In this document: one piece after another, positions 17,167 to 26,018 of the stretch
Layout of the letters: each line of letters starts with the position of its first letter
How positions within the stretch are numbered: position 1 is the stretch's first letter
Origin: an uncultured Bacteroidales bacterium
Lineage (GTDB): Bacteria > Bacteroidota > Bacteroidia > Bacteroidales > Paludibacteraceae
Assembly: GCA_946186915.1 (NCBI GenBank)
Contig: CAMHOY010000009.1
Span: 1 to 64,000 of the forward strand
Direction of reading: 5' to 3'
DNA length: 64,000 bases
Notes under the pieces: generated by a model
What the model was told of the DNA's origin: nothing
Database searches by the model: none
Seen by the model: the letters and a program-made list of their open reading frames with translations, nothing else
Position numbers and translations under genes: made by a program

Positions 17167-18366
17167 ATGACGCAACAGGAGTTATTAGCTATCAAGCAGC
17201 GTTTTGGCATCATGGGCCAGAGTCCGCTGCTCAATCGGGATATTGAGATCGCGGTGCAGGTGGCACGCACCGATTTGAGTGTGCTCATCACCGGCGAATC
17301 CGGTGTGGGTAAGGAGCATTTTCCGAAGATCATACATGCCTATTCGGCGCGCAAACACGGCGCCTATTTCGCCGTGAACTGCGGTGCTATCCCTGAGGGC
17401 ACTATCGACAGTGAACTTTTCGGGCACGAGAAAGGCGCCTTCACCGATGCAAAAGCCGAGCATAAAGGTTATTTTGAGATCGCGGACGGAGGTACGCTCT
17501 TCCTTGACGAAGTCGGTGAACTGCCGTTGCAGACGCAAGTGCGCTTACTGCGCGTGCTTGAGACGGGCGAGTTCCTCCGTATGGGTTCAAGTACAGTGCG
17601 CAAAACCAATGTACGCGTCGTGGCGGCTACCAACCTCAACATGCGTCAGGCAATCGAAGACGGACGGTTCCGCGAGGACCTCTATTACCGTCTCAACACC
17701 GTAGAGATACGCGTTCCCGCCTTGCGCGAACGCAAAGAGGATATACCGTTGCTCTTCCGTAAGTTCGCCGTGGATTTCTGCACGCGCTATCAGATGCCGC
17801 CCCTCTCGCTCAGCGATGAAGCCACGCGGCTGCTGCAGAACTGCTACTGGAGGGGAAACATACGCCAACTCAAAAACCTCGCTGAGCAGATAGCCGTCAT
17901 CGAGATGGATCATCAGATTAGTGCCGACACGCTCCGCAAATACCTGCCCAAAGAAGAGAACCAGCAAGGTATTGTTCTCCGCAATCCTGCGCAGGAACAG
18001 TCCAAAGACTACTCGCACGAGATCGGCATCCTTTATAACATGGTGATGCAGAACAAGAAAGACCTGGAGGAACTCAAATCACTTCTGACCCATCGGGATA
18101 CCGCTATTCCTGAATTCCGGGATTCCAAAATCGCGCCTACGGTGATACAGACGCCGACAGACGACGAGCCGTGGGAAAACGGAGAGGTCATCGAAGACGA
18201 GCGCCCCACCGAGCAACCGCAGGCACCCGCCAGCCTCGAGGACACCAATCGCGAACTGATGCGCGAAGCGCTGGAACGTAGCGGAGGAAACCGCAAAGTG
18301 GCGGCTGCACAACTCGGCATCTCCGAACGCACACTCTACCGCAAAATCAAAGAATACGGGCTGTGA
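17167..18366 (+). CDS. Sigma-54-dependent-type transcriptional regulator (AAA+/Fis) without receiver domain
   Basis: I use the ATG at 17167 (399 residues), which follows the promoter. The protein begins almost directly with the AAA+ domain: Walker A GESGVGKE (about 43-50), then GHEKGAFTDA (about 88), Walker B GGTLFLDEV and the sensor region RVVAATNLNM. A variable linker and a C-terminal Fis-type helix-turn-helix (RKVAAAQLGISERTLYRKIKEYGL) follow. The loop that contacts sigma-54 normally reads GAFTGA; here it is GAFTDA, so dependence on sigma-54 should not be taken for granted. There is no receiver, GAF or PAS domain, so input must come from elsewhere. It is divergent from the export operon and precedes lptE and secG, a neighbourhood seen in other Bacteroidetes. 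Confidence 0.9.
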   Translation: MTQQELLAIKQRFGIMGQSPLLNRDIEIAVQVARTDLSVLITGESGVGKEHFPKIIHAYSARKHGAYFAVNCGAIPEGTIDSELFGHEKGAFTDAKAEHKGYFEIADGGTLFLDEVGELPLQTQVRLLRVLETGEFLRMGSSTVRKTNVRVVAATNLNMRQAIEDGRFREDLYYRLNTVEIRVPALRERKEDIPLLFRKFAVDFCTRYQMPPLSLSDEATRLLQNCYWRGNIRQLKNLAEQIAVIEMDHQISADTLRKYLPKEENQQGIVLRNPAQEQSKDYSHEIGILYNMVMQNKKDLEELKSLLTHRDTAIPEFRDSKIAPTVIQTPTDDEPWENGEVIEDERPTEQPQAPASLEDTNRELMREALERSGGNRKVAAAQLGISERTLYRKIKEYGL

Positions 18367-18383
18367 AAGGTTTAAGGTTTAGA

Positions 18384-18467
18384 GGTTAGAGGTTAGTGGT
18401 TAGTGGTTAGTGGTTAGTGGTTAGTGGTTAGAGGTTAGAGGTTAGAGGTTAGAGGTTAGAGGTTAGA
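18384..18467. repeat. 7-bp tandem repeat, 12 units (GGTTAGA/GGTTAGT)
   Basis: One GGTTAGA, five GGTTAGT and six GGTTAGA units are perfectly consecutive, with degenerate units on both sides (18369-18478). This is the longest array in the window and sits between the regulator stop and the lptE gene. Confidence 0.95.
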
Positions 18468-18488
18468 GTTTAGTGTTTAAATATTTTT

Positions 18489-19106
18489 ATGTTTTTTCCA
18501 TGCAAAAATAATACGCTCCGCAGGAGCATTGATGCGAATCAGCAGACTACCGGAAATGTATTTACAGGTAGTTTGGTGAGACGAAGCAGTAGAAGCCTGT
18601 CAAGGCTGGTTATTTTGGCATGGGGTTTTTTATGTTTTCTTCTCTCGTCCTGCTCTATCAGCTATAAGATGAACGGGGCGAACATCAACTACCAGACGAC
18701 CCAATCCATCTCTATCGCCGACTTTCCGAACAACGCGCCGCTCGTGAACCCCACCCTCAGCAATGCACTCACAGAAGGCATACGCGACCTCTTCCAGCGT
18801 CAGACACGACTGCAGATGTTGCGAAAAGGCGGAGACTTGGAGATAGAAGGAGAGATCACGGGTTATACCGTTACACAGGGGGCTATCTCGGCAGACAGTT
18901 ACGCATCGGAAGGAAAACTGACCATCACCGTCGTTGTGCACTTCACGAACAATGTCAACCCCGAGGAGTCGTTCGACAAGACATATACTTCGTATCAAAC
19001 CTACGATTCGAACTTGCTGCTGACGGATATACAAGATGAACTCTGCAATGCGATGATCACCGAATTCGCAGAGAACATCTTCAACGACACAGTCGCTCGG
19101 TGGTAA
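18489..19106 (+). CDS. lptE: LptE-like LPS-assembly lipoprotein
   Basis: LptE plugs the LptD barrel that inserts lipopolysaccharide in the outer membrane. The 205-residue frame has a lipoprotein signal with lipobox LLSSC followed by SISYKMNGANINYQTTQSIS, then IADFPNNAPLVNPTLSNALTEGIRDLF and the Bacteroidetes LptE pattern of strands (GDLEIEGEITGYTV, LTITVVVHFTN). The ATG at 18489 gives an unusually long n-region of about 35 residues; the GTG at 18576 (residue 30) leaves a normal signal peptide (VRRSSRSLSRLVILAWGF) and may be the true start. The position before secG is the usual one in Bacteroidetes. Assignment rests on motif pattern and synteny. Confidence 0.8.
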   Translation: MFFPCKNNTLRRSIDANQQTTGNVFTGSLVRRSSRSLSRLVILAWGFLCFLLSSCSISYKMNGANINYQTTQSISIADFPNNAPLVNPTLSNALTEGIRDLFQRQTRLQMLRKGGDLEIEGEITGYTVTQGAISADSYASEGKLTITVVVHFTNNVNPEESFDKTYTSYQTYDSNLLLTDIQDELCNAMITEFAENIFNDTVARW

Positions 19107-19151
19107 AAATCACGCTTAAACGAGTTTAGACTAATTTTTTTGCTAAAAATC

Positions 19152-19182
19152 TTGTTAATTTGAAAAATTTGTTGTAATTTTG
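19152..19182 (+). promoter_or_regulatory. Promoter of secG
   Basis: TTG at 19152, a 20-bp spacer and TAATTTTG at 19175-19182 lie about 50 bp before the secG start. Confidence 0.75.
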
Positions 19183-19231
19183 CCGCCGATTTTGCCGAAA
19201 GCAATCACAAATAACAAATAAAAACATAGCT

Positions 19232-19549
19232 ATGTACGTATTTTTAACAATCCTGATCGTTATCGCCGCTATCCTGCTGACGCTGCTGGTGTTGGTTCAG
19301 AATAGCAAAGGCGGTGGATTGGCTGCCGGTTTCGCGAGCGGCAACCAAGTGATGGGTGCGCCGAAGACGGCAGACTTCCTGGAGAAGACGACATGGACAC
19401 TGATTGCCCTGATTGTTGTCTTCAGCATCGCTGCTGTTGGTTTCAGCAAAGGCCGTCAGGCTGCCGCTGAGGATCAATCGGTTATCGTAGTGGACGAGGC
19501 TCCTGCAGCACAACCTGCAGCAGAGTTCCCCGCTGAACCGGCTGAGTAA
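19232..19549 (+). CDS. secG: Preprotein translocase subunit SecG
   Basis: SecG is the small membrane subunit that assists SecYE-mediated export. The 105-residue product has two transmembrane helices (about residues 2-22 and 50-70) linked by the typical loop NSKGGGLAAGFASGNQVMGAPKTADFLEKTTW. The C-terminal tail is extended and Ala/Pro/Glu-rich (EAPAAQPAAEFPAEPAE), common in this phylum. The gene has its own promoter and ends at a strong terminator. Confidence 0.95.
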   Translation: MYVFLTILIVIAAILLTLLVLVQNSKGGGLAAGFASGNQVMGAPKTADFLEKTTWTLIALIVVFSIAAVGFSKGRQAAAEDQSVIVVDEAPAAQPAAEFPAEPAE

Positions 19550-19566
19550 TCAACCCTATTCACAAA

Positions 19567-19599
19567 ATTAAAGGCAGTTCCATTGGAGCTGCCTTTAAT
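19567..19599. terminator. Terminator between secG and the convergent secreted-protein gene
   Basis: A 15-bp stem (ATTAAAGGCAGTTCC with GGAGCTGCCTTTAAT, one G-T wobble) has a 3-nt loop and AT-rich flanks on both sides. Confidence 0.85.
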
Positions 19600-19602
19600 T
19601 TA

Positions 19603-20094
19603 TTATTTCACCATACGTCCGGTTGCGTCGTGTATCTTCTCGCCGCGGAGGATGTACAGCGTACCGTCGATAAGTACCTTCATGGGTTGGTCGCCGCTCT
19701 CGATATTCTCGAAGCCCTCCTCCGTGCCGTGATGCTCATCTCCTACGATTCCTCCTCCTACGATTACATTATAGGTTACTTTACTGAAGTATACAACAAA
19801 ATCACCGGGGCCGCTTAAGCTGAACTTTACTTCTGCTTCACCGCCGTTAACACCGTACCAGTTGCCATTATAAACAACTTTCAAACTAACCGACTCGTAG
19901 GCTTTATCTACGTGGTACACTTTCGCGTATTTAGCTATATCTTCATGCCACGTCATCTCGTTAGCGGATAGACCGGTAGTCCATGCGACACCAAAGATCT
20001 CCGCCTCAGAACCGACGACATACGCCTCGTCCGCTTTCACGGTCATACTGCCGAAGAGAATTAGGGCAGTGAAGAGAGTAAGAATCTTTTTCAT
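19603..20094 (-). CDS. Small secreted protein with short C-terminal tail
   Basis: The 163-residue product has a signal peptide (MKKILTLFTALILFGSMTVKA), a core of about 80 residues (AYVVGSEAEIFGVAWTTGL... to VVYFSKVTYNVIVG) that resembles small beta-sandwich carbohydrate-binding modules of the SusE/pullulanase type, and a tail (FENIESGDQPMKVLIDGTLY, then ILRGEKIHDATGRMVK) that is nearly the same as the tail of the 1788-residue protein 0.3 kb upstream. The shared tail suggests common export or surface anchoring. The module assignment is a guess from the pattern; the rest is seen directly. Confidence 0.7.
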   Translation of the reverse strand: MKKILTLFTALILFGSMTVKADEAYVVGSEAEIFGVAWTTGLSANEMTWHEDIAKYAKVYHVDKAYESVSLKVVYNGNWYGVNGGEAEVKFSLSGPGDFVVYFSKVTYNVIVGGGIVGDEHHGTEEGFENIESGDQPMKVLIDGTLYILRGEKIHDATGRMVK

Positions 20095-20126
20095 AATGAG
20101 CAGCGGTCAACTCTTGAACGTTTGAA

Positions 20127-20170
20127 CCTTATTAAGACCTTATTATGTCCTTATTAAGACTAGGTTATTA
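20127..20170. repeat. 11-bp tandem repeat, 4 units
   Basis: Units are CCTTATTAAGA, CCTTATTATGT, CCTTATTAAGA and a diverged CTAGGTTATTA, in the gap upstream of the 163-residue protein gene. Confidence 0.8.
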
Positions 20171-20199
20171 CCTGTACACTTTTATGGAAGTAATATTTA

Positions 20200-20334
20200 T
20201 CAAGGAATGATATCCCCGCGTCTCGGAGCGTGCATGAGGTCATCGCCTCCTTCGTTGATGGACACGTTCAGCATCAGGTTCTCTACGCGGATATCCAGCG
20301 TCTCTGTGGTCGGTTTGCTATAGTTCTTCTTCAT
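20200..20334 (-). CDS. 44-residue peptide of the Bacteroidales small MKK-type class
   Basis: The reading frame encodes MKKNYSKPTTETLDIRVENL followed by MLNVSINEGGDDLMHAPRRG and DIIP, then TGA. Small peptides that begin MKK-Y-KP-TE-, with a middle hydrophobic segment and a Gly-rich stretch, are common and mostly uncharacterised in Bacteroidales. The segment NEGG could be a double-glycine export leader, with DDLMHAPRRGDIIP as mature peptide; this is inference, and no dedicated peptidase-transporter gene is in the window. It lies between two genes for secreted proteins with near-identical tails and in the same direction, and may share their transcript. The coding case is the MKK start, the conserved-looking composition and the absence of any competing frame. 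Confidence 0.6.
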   Translation of the reverse strand: MKKNYSKPTTETLDIRVENLMLNVSINEGGDDLMHAPRRGDIIP

Positions 20335-20373
20335 AATTCAATAGTTATCAGATGTTAGTTAATCCTTCCCCAT

Positions 20374-20400
20374 CCCCCTCCTTTGACAGAGGGGTTAGGG
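20374..20400. other. GC-rich hairpin (CCCCTC / GAGGGG)
   Basis: A 6-bp stem with 8-nt loop lies just downstream of the 1788-residue protein gene (minus strand). It may act in transcript ending, but no clear T-run follows. A similar CCCCCC/GGGGG stretch occurs at 61711-61735. Confidence 0.4.
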
Positions 20401-20411
20401 GTAGGCTTTTC

Positions 20412-23400
20412 TTATTTTACCAGATGTCCTGTTGCGTCAAATACCTTCTCGCCGCGGAGGATGAACAGCGTACCTTCGATCAGCACTTTCATCGGTGCAT
20501 CACCGCTCATGAGATCCTCTATACCGGTAGTCTGGTTCTGACCATGAACGTTCATCGTGATATATCGACGTCCCGGAGCAGGAGCTGCGCTCGACAGCTC
20601 ATCCACCTCGTCCATCTGAACATAAGCGCGATGTGCGACAACATTCAGATGATCTCCCGAAACACGCCATAATGCATGACCGGAGAAGTAATATACGTTC
20701 TCTACATCATTCAAGACGTCGTCGATGAACGAACCCTTCATAGCGCCACTGTTGTCCGGTTCGGTAGCCGGAGTCTCATCGGTGTAGTAGAAGTTCATCG
20801 CATTGCTCTTTGACTCAAAGAGATACGGTTTACCCGGCTCCATGTGGCTGACAGTTGCGAAGACTACTTTGCCTTCTGCGTTCTTGCCAACCAACTCGAA
20901 GATATCTCCGCCGGTAGCAATAGCGCCATGCTCGAGACAGATAGTACCAAGCTCACCCGGAGCCATCCAGCTATCACCATGAGCAGCGTCACGCGCATGA
21001 TCCGGAGCGGCTTTCTTCATGAACTTAATGCTCGTGAAGTTCAGCATGTTATTACCGTCACCGGTTGTTGCGGTAAGTACCACATCGCCTGCCGGAACAA
21101 AGCAGTAGTAGGTAATCGGATTCTGGTTGTGTGACAACTCGGATTGGTGAGTTCCGTTCACTACAAGGGCGCGACCGTCTGTCTTATTATTGCCGGTATG
21201 CGAGAAGATAACCTTAATAAGACCATCCACCGTTGTATGGAACTTAATCATCGATGCTTGCAACTTACCGTCCGCGAACTTGTTCGCAGTAACGATGAGG
21301 TTGTCGGATTCGAAATCTCCGTTGTTAACGATACCTGCTACATTTGCAAAAATCTCTTCGTTGCAGAGACCGCTGGTAGCTGCAGAACCATCATTTGCCT
21401 TCGAGAAGTCCCAAGTAATATCGTCCGTTACATCTACGAGCGTAGCGATTGCATGATCTACATAGAAGTGAACGGTGTAAACTTTAGTATCAGAAAAATC
21501 TTCCGAAGTTACTGTTACGGTCGATACTGCCTCGTAGTTAACAAACGCTGTTGCATTGTTGATAACCACGCTTGCATAGCCGGCCATAGTAGCTGTTGCG
21601 GTCAGCGTCGGAACATCAACGGTTCCTTCCGACAGATCAACGCGGTAGTTCAGCTCTGCCGGAGCGAATGTCGGGTCAAGCGTACCATTCGATACACTCA
21701 GTGCGCTCAATGTAGCGTCTGATGCATCGCGATAAGCAAGCGTTGCCTCGTCAGACTTGATAGAACTATCTTGGTGACCGGCAAGCGAGTTAGTAACGAT
21801 TACATAGTACGTACCCTCCGTTGTGGTCGTCAGTGTTGCTGTCGTTTGACCGGAAACCTCGCTGTCATCAGCAGCTTTATACCATTGATATTTTAGAGTA
21901 CCACCATCGCTAACCTCAGCCTCAACCGTTGCGGTCAGGTTACCCGGACCGAAAGTATGATTGCTTGCAGGTTGCGTTGTAATCGTCGGCTCCTCTGCTT
22001 TCGGGAGGGCGAACTCTAACTTGTTAATCTTAACCTGAACACCAGAACCATTAATGTACCAATCTCCGGCTGCGAGAGAGAATTCACCATCGCCTGTTGA
22101 TTCATATAGTTTGGCTGCATCCTCAGTAGAGCATTCGCTTCCGATGTAGTATTTCTTATTATCAGAATATACATTAACAGTCATTGGATTATCCAAATGG
22201 AACTTGATATAATGAGTGCCAAGAGTCTGCAACTGCACATTGCTTGCGGAATTGATCTTTGCCTCTGCGGATAGTTTATATTCTATTCCATCAATAGTGC
22301 GCAATGTATTTGCTGCTACATTCTGACGTTTCTTGGAATAGTCAAAGACATAACCAGCCTCGCCGCCTTGAAGCAGTGCATCACCAGATTCAACTGCCAC
22401 AATTTGGCAGAAATACAACTTTGTATTCTCCACTCCGAATATCACTTCCGCATTTGTAGTAAGAGTCATATCATAACTTACTAGTTGAGAACCCGGATCT
22501 ACAGTTACGGTTTCCGAAGCAATAGATGAGCCTTCTTCCATCTTGTAGATATAAATCTTTCTTGCAGAGGAGTCTGTATTACGCATATAGAACCAGAAAG
22601 TAATATTCTTTTTTGTCGGAGCGTAATAAATACCCTTTGTCTGGCTACCTTCAGTCTCTCCACTGAAACTGGTATGAGTACTACCCATTTGGATATATTT
22701 GGTATAACTTATACCATCAACTATATAAGATCCAGATTTTAATTGATCAGCCTTGATACGGAAGTTTCCGGTAAGAGCACCAGCCTCTACAAGTTTGATA
22801 CCATCCTTTTCTGCGGGTTCGGTTACTACCACATTGAAATCAACCGATTTAGCATTATAACCACTTACAGCTGCCTGCGAAGCAGTAATAGTTGCCGTAC
22901 CGGCAGCCGTAGCAGTAAAGTTATTACCGTCAATTGCTGCACCTGTGCCACCATCGGTCTTCACGCTATAGGTAATAGCACCTGTGCTTGTCTTAGCCGT
23001 AATAAGTGAACTCAAATCCAAAGCTGAACCGCCAGTTGTATAAGCACCCTCATCATAAGTCAAAGTCGGATCAACCGGAACAACATGCAGTACCCATTGT
23101 GCGGTAAACGTAGTAGGTGCTGCGGTCATTGTATAAGGAGCACCCGCGGCATACTTGACAGCATCAATATCGCATAACCAGCCGTCAAAGTCATAGCCGT
23201 CTTTTTCCAGCGCATTATCCATAGCCAGTGTAATCTCTGTTCCTGCTGCTACAGATGCTTGCGTCGGCAGTGTTTCACCACTCTTTACAGAACCTTCACC
23301 TGCACTATACGTTACAGAATAAGCGGGTACAAGATGCATCTTAATAAAACCTGCATCACCACCGCCAGAACCGGAATTATTCTCAATATATACGAAATTC

Positions 23401-25778
23401 ACAATAGCCGGATCCATTGCCAATTCAACAGCACTATTAGCTGCCGCTGTTTTAGTCACAGTACTGGTTACACCATTCACTTTGATTACCACATTGCGAT
23501 TTGCAGCAGAGCCTGAAGTCAGTTGCAAATAAGCCACACCTGTCGGAACTGCGATATAGATTCGCGAGTTACCAGAAGATATACGACGGTTGGCCTCTTG
23601 CTCTTGATTCTTTGCAAACTTAACACCCTTGCCGGAGTCCCATCCGTAAGGAGCAAAGATATAAGCGGGAACGCCATCAAATGTAATATCCTCGTCAAGT
23701 GCTACACCCGCAACATTGAGTTGAACAGGAACAATTGTATATTCATCATAGTTGCTATCTGCACCTGTTACTTTCAACTTACCTTCATCCATTACAGCCG
23801 AGGCGCCTTCTTCTACCCAAGACGCAAATGCAGCTGATACGAAAGTCGGCGCGTCTGAGCCGATGTACGGAACTCTGATTTCTTTTGTGCCAGCATTGAT
23901 AGCACCCTTGGCTCCGTTGCTGAACACTACCTCCAAAAGATCACGCTTTGCCTCAGCTTCATTGATGGTAATTTCATAGTCCTGCGTGGTGGTGTTATCC
24001 TCGGCTTTTACGGTTACAACGAACTTGTGGTTCGTACCGTCATAAGTTACATCTACGGTCTGAGCCTCTTCCGACTTGGTATAAGTCACCTTATCTGCAG
24101 TAGGATCAGCTGTACCGTATCCCTTCGTTATAGTATAGGCCAATGTTGCAGGGTCAAAGGTCGGACTCAGCGTATAATCTGTTACCGCAAGTGCATCCAG
24201 TGTAACGACATCACTTGCCGCAGTGGCTTTGCTGACGCTAATCGTATACGTGTCGCTGTGCGTACCATCTTCTGCTGTAACAGTAATCGTCTGCGTATTA
24301 GCAGGGTCACCTGCAGTAGGAACAGCAACGGTGAATCCACTTGCGGGACTTGCTGTTGCTAATGGATGGATAGAATAAGTTACTGCTACTTCCGTCAAAG
24401 CAGAAGCCGCAGGTACTTCATAACTATAGACCTTACCAACCGGAGTGATCGCCTCGCTGTTAATGGTTACATCCGAAATCGAGCAGTCAGTACTTGCCTC
24501 GCACGAACGGTTAACAGACAGGGAATGTACAAACGGGTTCATGTTACCGCCTCCGTGTTCGTCTACGTCTGTAGAAACACGATACAAGTAAATTGCAGTT
24601 TTACCCGTTGCCGCCGATGTTAACACGATGTCATTTGCACCTTGAGTTACGCCACCTATCTTTTCTCCAATCTTAGTTGTACCTTTATCAGAATACAAAA
24701 TCAAGTTAGCTGATACAGTTGTTACATACACAGTAACGACATCTCCCGCACGCAAAGGCTTGGATAAACCCGTAATTCCGACATATTGGCCATTACTACC
24801 TAATTTATAACCTGTGTGAGCCTCATAAGTTGATGTTGTGGTTGAAGTACTAACATCTTTAGTTCCTGTAAGGATACCGGAGACATTGCCATCTTTGTTT
24901 CCCGTTAGAACTATTTTAACCAACTCACCGCACAACTTGCCTACGGTAACGGTATGAGCGTCCGAAGCGATCCACTCATCTGTTGCATTGTAATCATTAC
25001 GCGCTTTTGCAACGATGCTGTATGTTCCGGGAGTAGCAGCCTCAAAATTAAATGTTGCTGAAGTTTTGCCATCTTGTTCAACGCCATCAACAAACCATTT
25101 ATATCCAGTAGCCGTCTCATCTGGAGTTGCTGTTAGTGCAACAGGGACTGTTGCATATCCCGTTGTTGCACCTGCCACAGAAACAGAGGAAACAGGGTCT
25201 GTACTTCCACTACCGGCACGAGTCACAGAGAAACTACCAAAACGAATATTCGTATTTCCTCCGCGGAAGATTTTTATGGAGCCGTCACTCTCTATATCTG
25301 CAGCGACCAACGTATATGCCACATCTGTTGGAGATGCGCTTCCTACATTTTGAGCTTCAGATTTATTGCCTGAGTCACTATGCAAGGAATATTGTACAGA
25401 TTTTGTTTTACCACTACCAGCATTGCTACATAACGTCACGGTCAACTCATCACCAGCCTGAAAACTACCAGATGTTAGTACTAATTGAACATAGGAACTT
25501 GACCCTGAGAATTTATAAAAATTCACAGTCCCTATTGTAATAACATCGGATCCCGAATACGTTACACTATTCCATTTCATCGTACAACCTGTCTGAGCGA
25601 TACCAGTGGTATTCGAATTAGAAGAAATACCATTTAATGTCGCAGAACACAGCTCTGTGTCCGCCCACACGTTACCGATTCCGAAGAGGAGGACGGCGAG
25701 GAGGGTAATAAATTTGTTGAATTTGCTTTTCTCCGCCATAAGGGCTCGATTAGCATTAATCTTGCTCTTCATAAGCAT
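20412..25778 (-). CDS. Giant secreted multi-domain protein (cadherin-like/Ig-like/InlB-type repeats)
   Basis: The 1788-residue product starts with a charged n-region and a signal peptide (KFITLLAVLLFGIGNVWA); the exact start among three Met codons (1, 3, 14) is open. The body is a chain of beta-sandwich domains: several cadherin-like beta-sandwich units (ALAVTDYTLSPTFDPATLAY; SALSVSNGTLDPTFAPAELN), Ig-like units (PTITTQPASNHTFGPGNLTA), an InlB-type B-repeat (DGYDFDGWLCD...TFTAQW) and stretches with a MBG-like pattern (SGYNAKSVDFNVVVTE). The C-terminal tail (GIEDLMSGDAPMKVLIEGTL... to ATGHLVK) matches that of its smaller neighbour. It is probably a surface or matrix adhesin. No enzymatic motif was found. 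Confidence 0.85.
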   Translation of the reverse strand: MLMKSKINANRALMAEKSKFNKFITLLAVLLFGIGNVWADTELCSATLNGISSNSNTTGIAQTGCTMKWNSVTYSGSDVITIGTVNFYKFSGSSSYVQLVLTSGSFQAGDELTVTLCSNAGSGKTKSVQYSLHSDSGNKSEAQNVGSASPTDVAYTLVAADIESDGSIKIFRGGNTNIRFGSFSVTRAGSGSTDPVSSVSVAGATTGYATVPVALTATPDETATGYKWFVDGVEQDGKTSATFNFEAATPGTYSIVAKARNDYNATDEWIASDAHTVTVGKLCGELVKIVLTGNKDGNVSGILTGTKDVSTSTTTSTYEAHTGYKLGSNGQYVGITGLSKPLRAGDVVTVYVTTVSANLILYSDKGTTKIGEKIGGVTQGANDIVLTSAATGKTAIYLYRVSTDVDEHGGGNMNPFVHSLSVNRSCEASTDCSISDVTINSEAITPVGKVYSYEVPAASALTEVAVTYSIHPLATASPASGFTVAVPTAGDPANTQTITVTAEDGTHSDTYTISVSKATAASDVVTLDALAVTDYTLSPTFDPATLAYTITKGYGTADPTADKVTYTKSEEAQTVDVTYDGTNHKFVVTVKAEDNTTTQDYEITINEAEAKRDLLEVVFSNGAKGAINAGTKEIRVPYIGSDAPTFVSAAFASWVEEGASAVMDEGKLKVTGADSNYDEYTIVPVQLNVAGVALDEDITFDGVPAYIFAPYGWDSGKGVKFAKNQEQEANRRISSGNSRIYIAVPTGVAYLQLTSGSAANRNVVIKVNGVTSTVTKTAAANSAVELAMDPAIVNFVYIENNSGSGGGDAGFIKMHLVPAYSVTYSAGEGSVKSGETLPTQASVAAGTEITLAMDNALEKDGYDFDGWLCDIDAVKYAAGAPYTMTAAPTTFTAQWVLHVVPVDPTLTYDEGAYTTGGSALDLSSLITAKTSTGAITYSVKTDGGTGAAIDGNNFTATAAGTATITASQAAVSGYNAKSVDFNVVVTEPAEKDGIKLVEAGALTGNFRIKADQLKSGSYIVDGISYTKYIQMGSTHTSFSGETEGSQTKGIYYAPTKKNITFWFYMRNTDSSARKIYIYKMEEGSSIASETVTVDPGSQLVSYDMTLTTNAEVIFGVENTKLYFCQIVAVESGDALLQGGEAGYVFDYSKKRQNVAANTLRTIDGIEYKLSAEAKINSASNVQLQTLGTHYIKFHLDNPMTVNVYSDNKKYYIGSECSTEDAAKLYESTGDGEFSLAAGDWYINGSGVQVKINKLEFALPKAEEPTITTQPASNHTFGPGNLTATVEAEVSDGGTLKYQWYKAADDSEVSGQTTATLTTTTEGTYYVIVTNSLAGHQDSSIKSDEATLAYRDASDATLSALSVSNGTLDPTFAPAELNYRVDLSEGTVDVPTLTATATMAGYASVVINNATAFVNYEAVSTVTVTSEDFSDTKVYTVHFYVDHAIATLVDVTDDITWDFSKANDGSAATSGLCNEEIFANVAGIVNNGDFESDNLIVTANKFADGKLQASMIKFHTTVDGLIKVIFSHTGNNKTDGRALVVNGTHQSELSHNQNPITYYCFVPAGDVVLTATTGDGNNMLNFTSIKFMKKAAPDHARDAAHGDSWMAPGELGTICLEHGAIATGGDIFELVGKNAEGKVVFATVSHMEPGKPYLFESKSNAMNFYYTDETPATEPDNSGAMKGSFIDDVLNDVENVYYFSGHALWRVSGDHLNVVAHRAYVQMDEVDELSSAAPAPGRRYITMNVHGQNQTTGIEDLMSGDAPMKVLIEGTLFILRGEKVFDATGHLVK

Positions 25779-25845
25779 TAAATTTTAATTGTGAATATTT
25801 ATATTAATTTACCGTTTTGCAAAGTAGAGTTTACAAAATCGCGGG

Positions 25846-25876
25846 CAAAGGTACAAATATTTTTTTACATACGCAA
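25846..25876 (-). promoter_or_regulatory. Promoter of the 1788-residue secreted protein gene
   Basis: On the minus strand TTG, 20 bp and TACCTTTG are seen, followed by a leader of about 60 nt. Confidence 0.8.
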
Positions 25877-25962
25877 GCGCGAGAGCGCGTGAGCGCAATT
25901 TTTACTATATTTTCGTCAATTTTTACACATGCGCGAAGGGATGTCCTTGCAGCGAGGCGTAT

Positions 25963-26018
25963 TCAGAAGTCAGATGTCAGATGTCAGAAATCAGAAGTTA
26001 GAAGTTAGAAATCAAAAA
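25963..26018. repeat. 7-bp tandem repeat, 8 units
   Basis: Units are TCAGAAG, TCAGATG, TCAGATG, TCAGAAA, TCAGAAG, TTAGAAG, TTAGAAA and TCAAAAA. It runs directly into the left end of the dispersed intergenic element at 26011. Confidence 0.88.

Noticed and set aside
18384..18467. CRISPR array or telomere-like repeat
   Set aside because: Units are 7 bp and contiguous, with no spacers, no leader and no cas genes; the telomere-like look of TTAG is a coincidence of one unit among many different ones.
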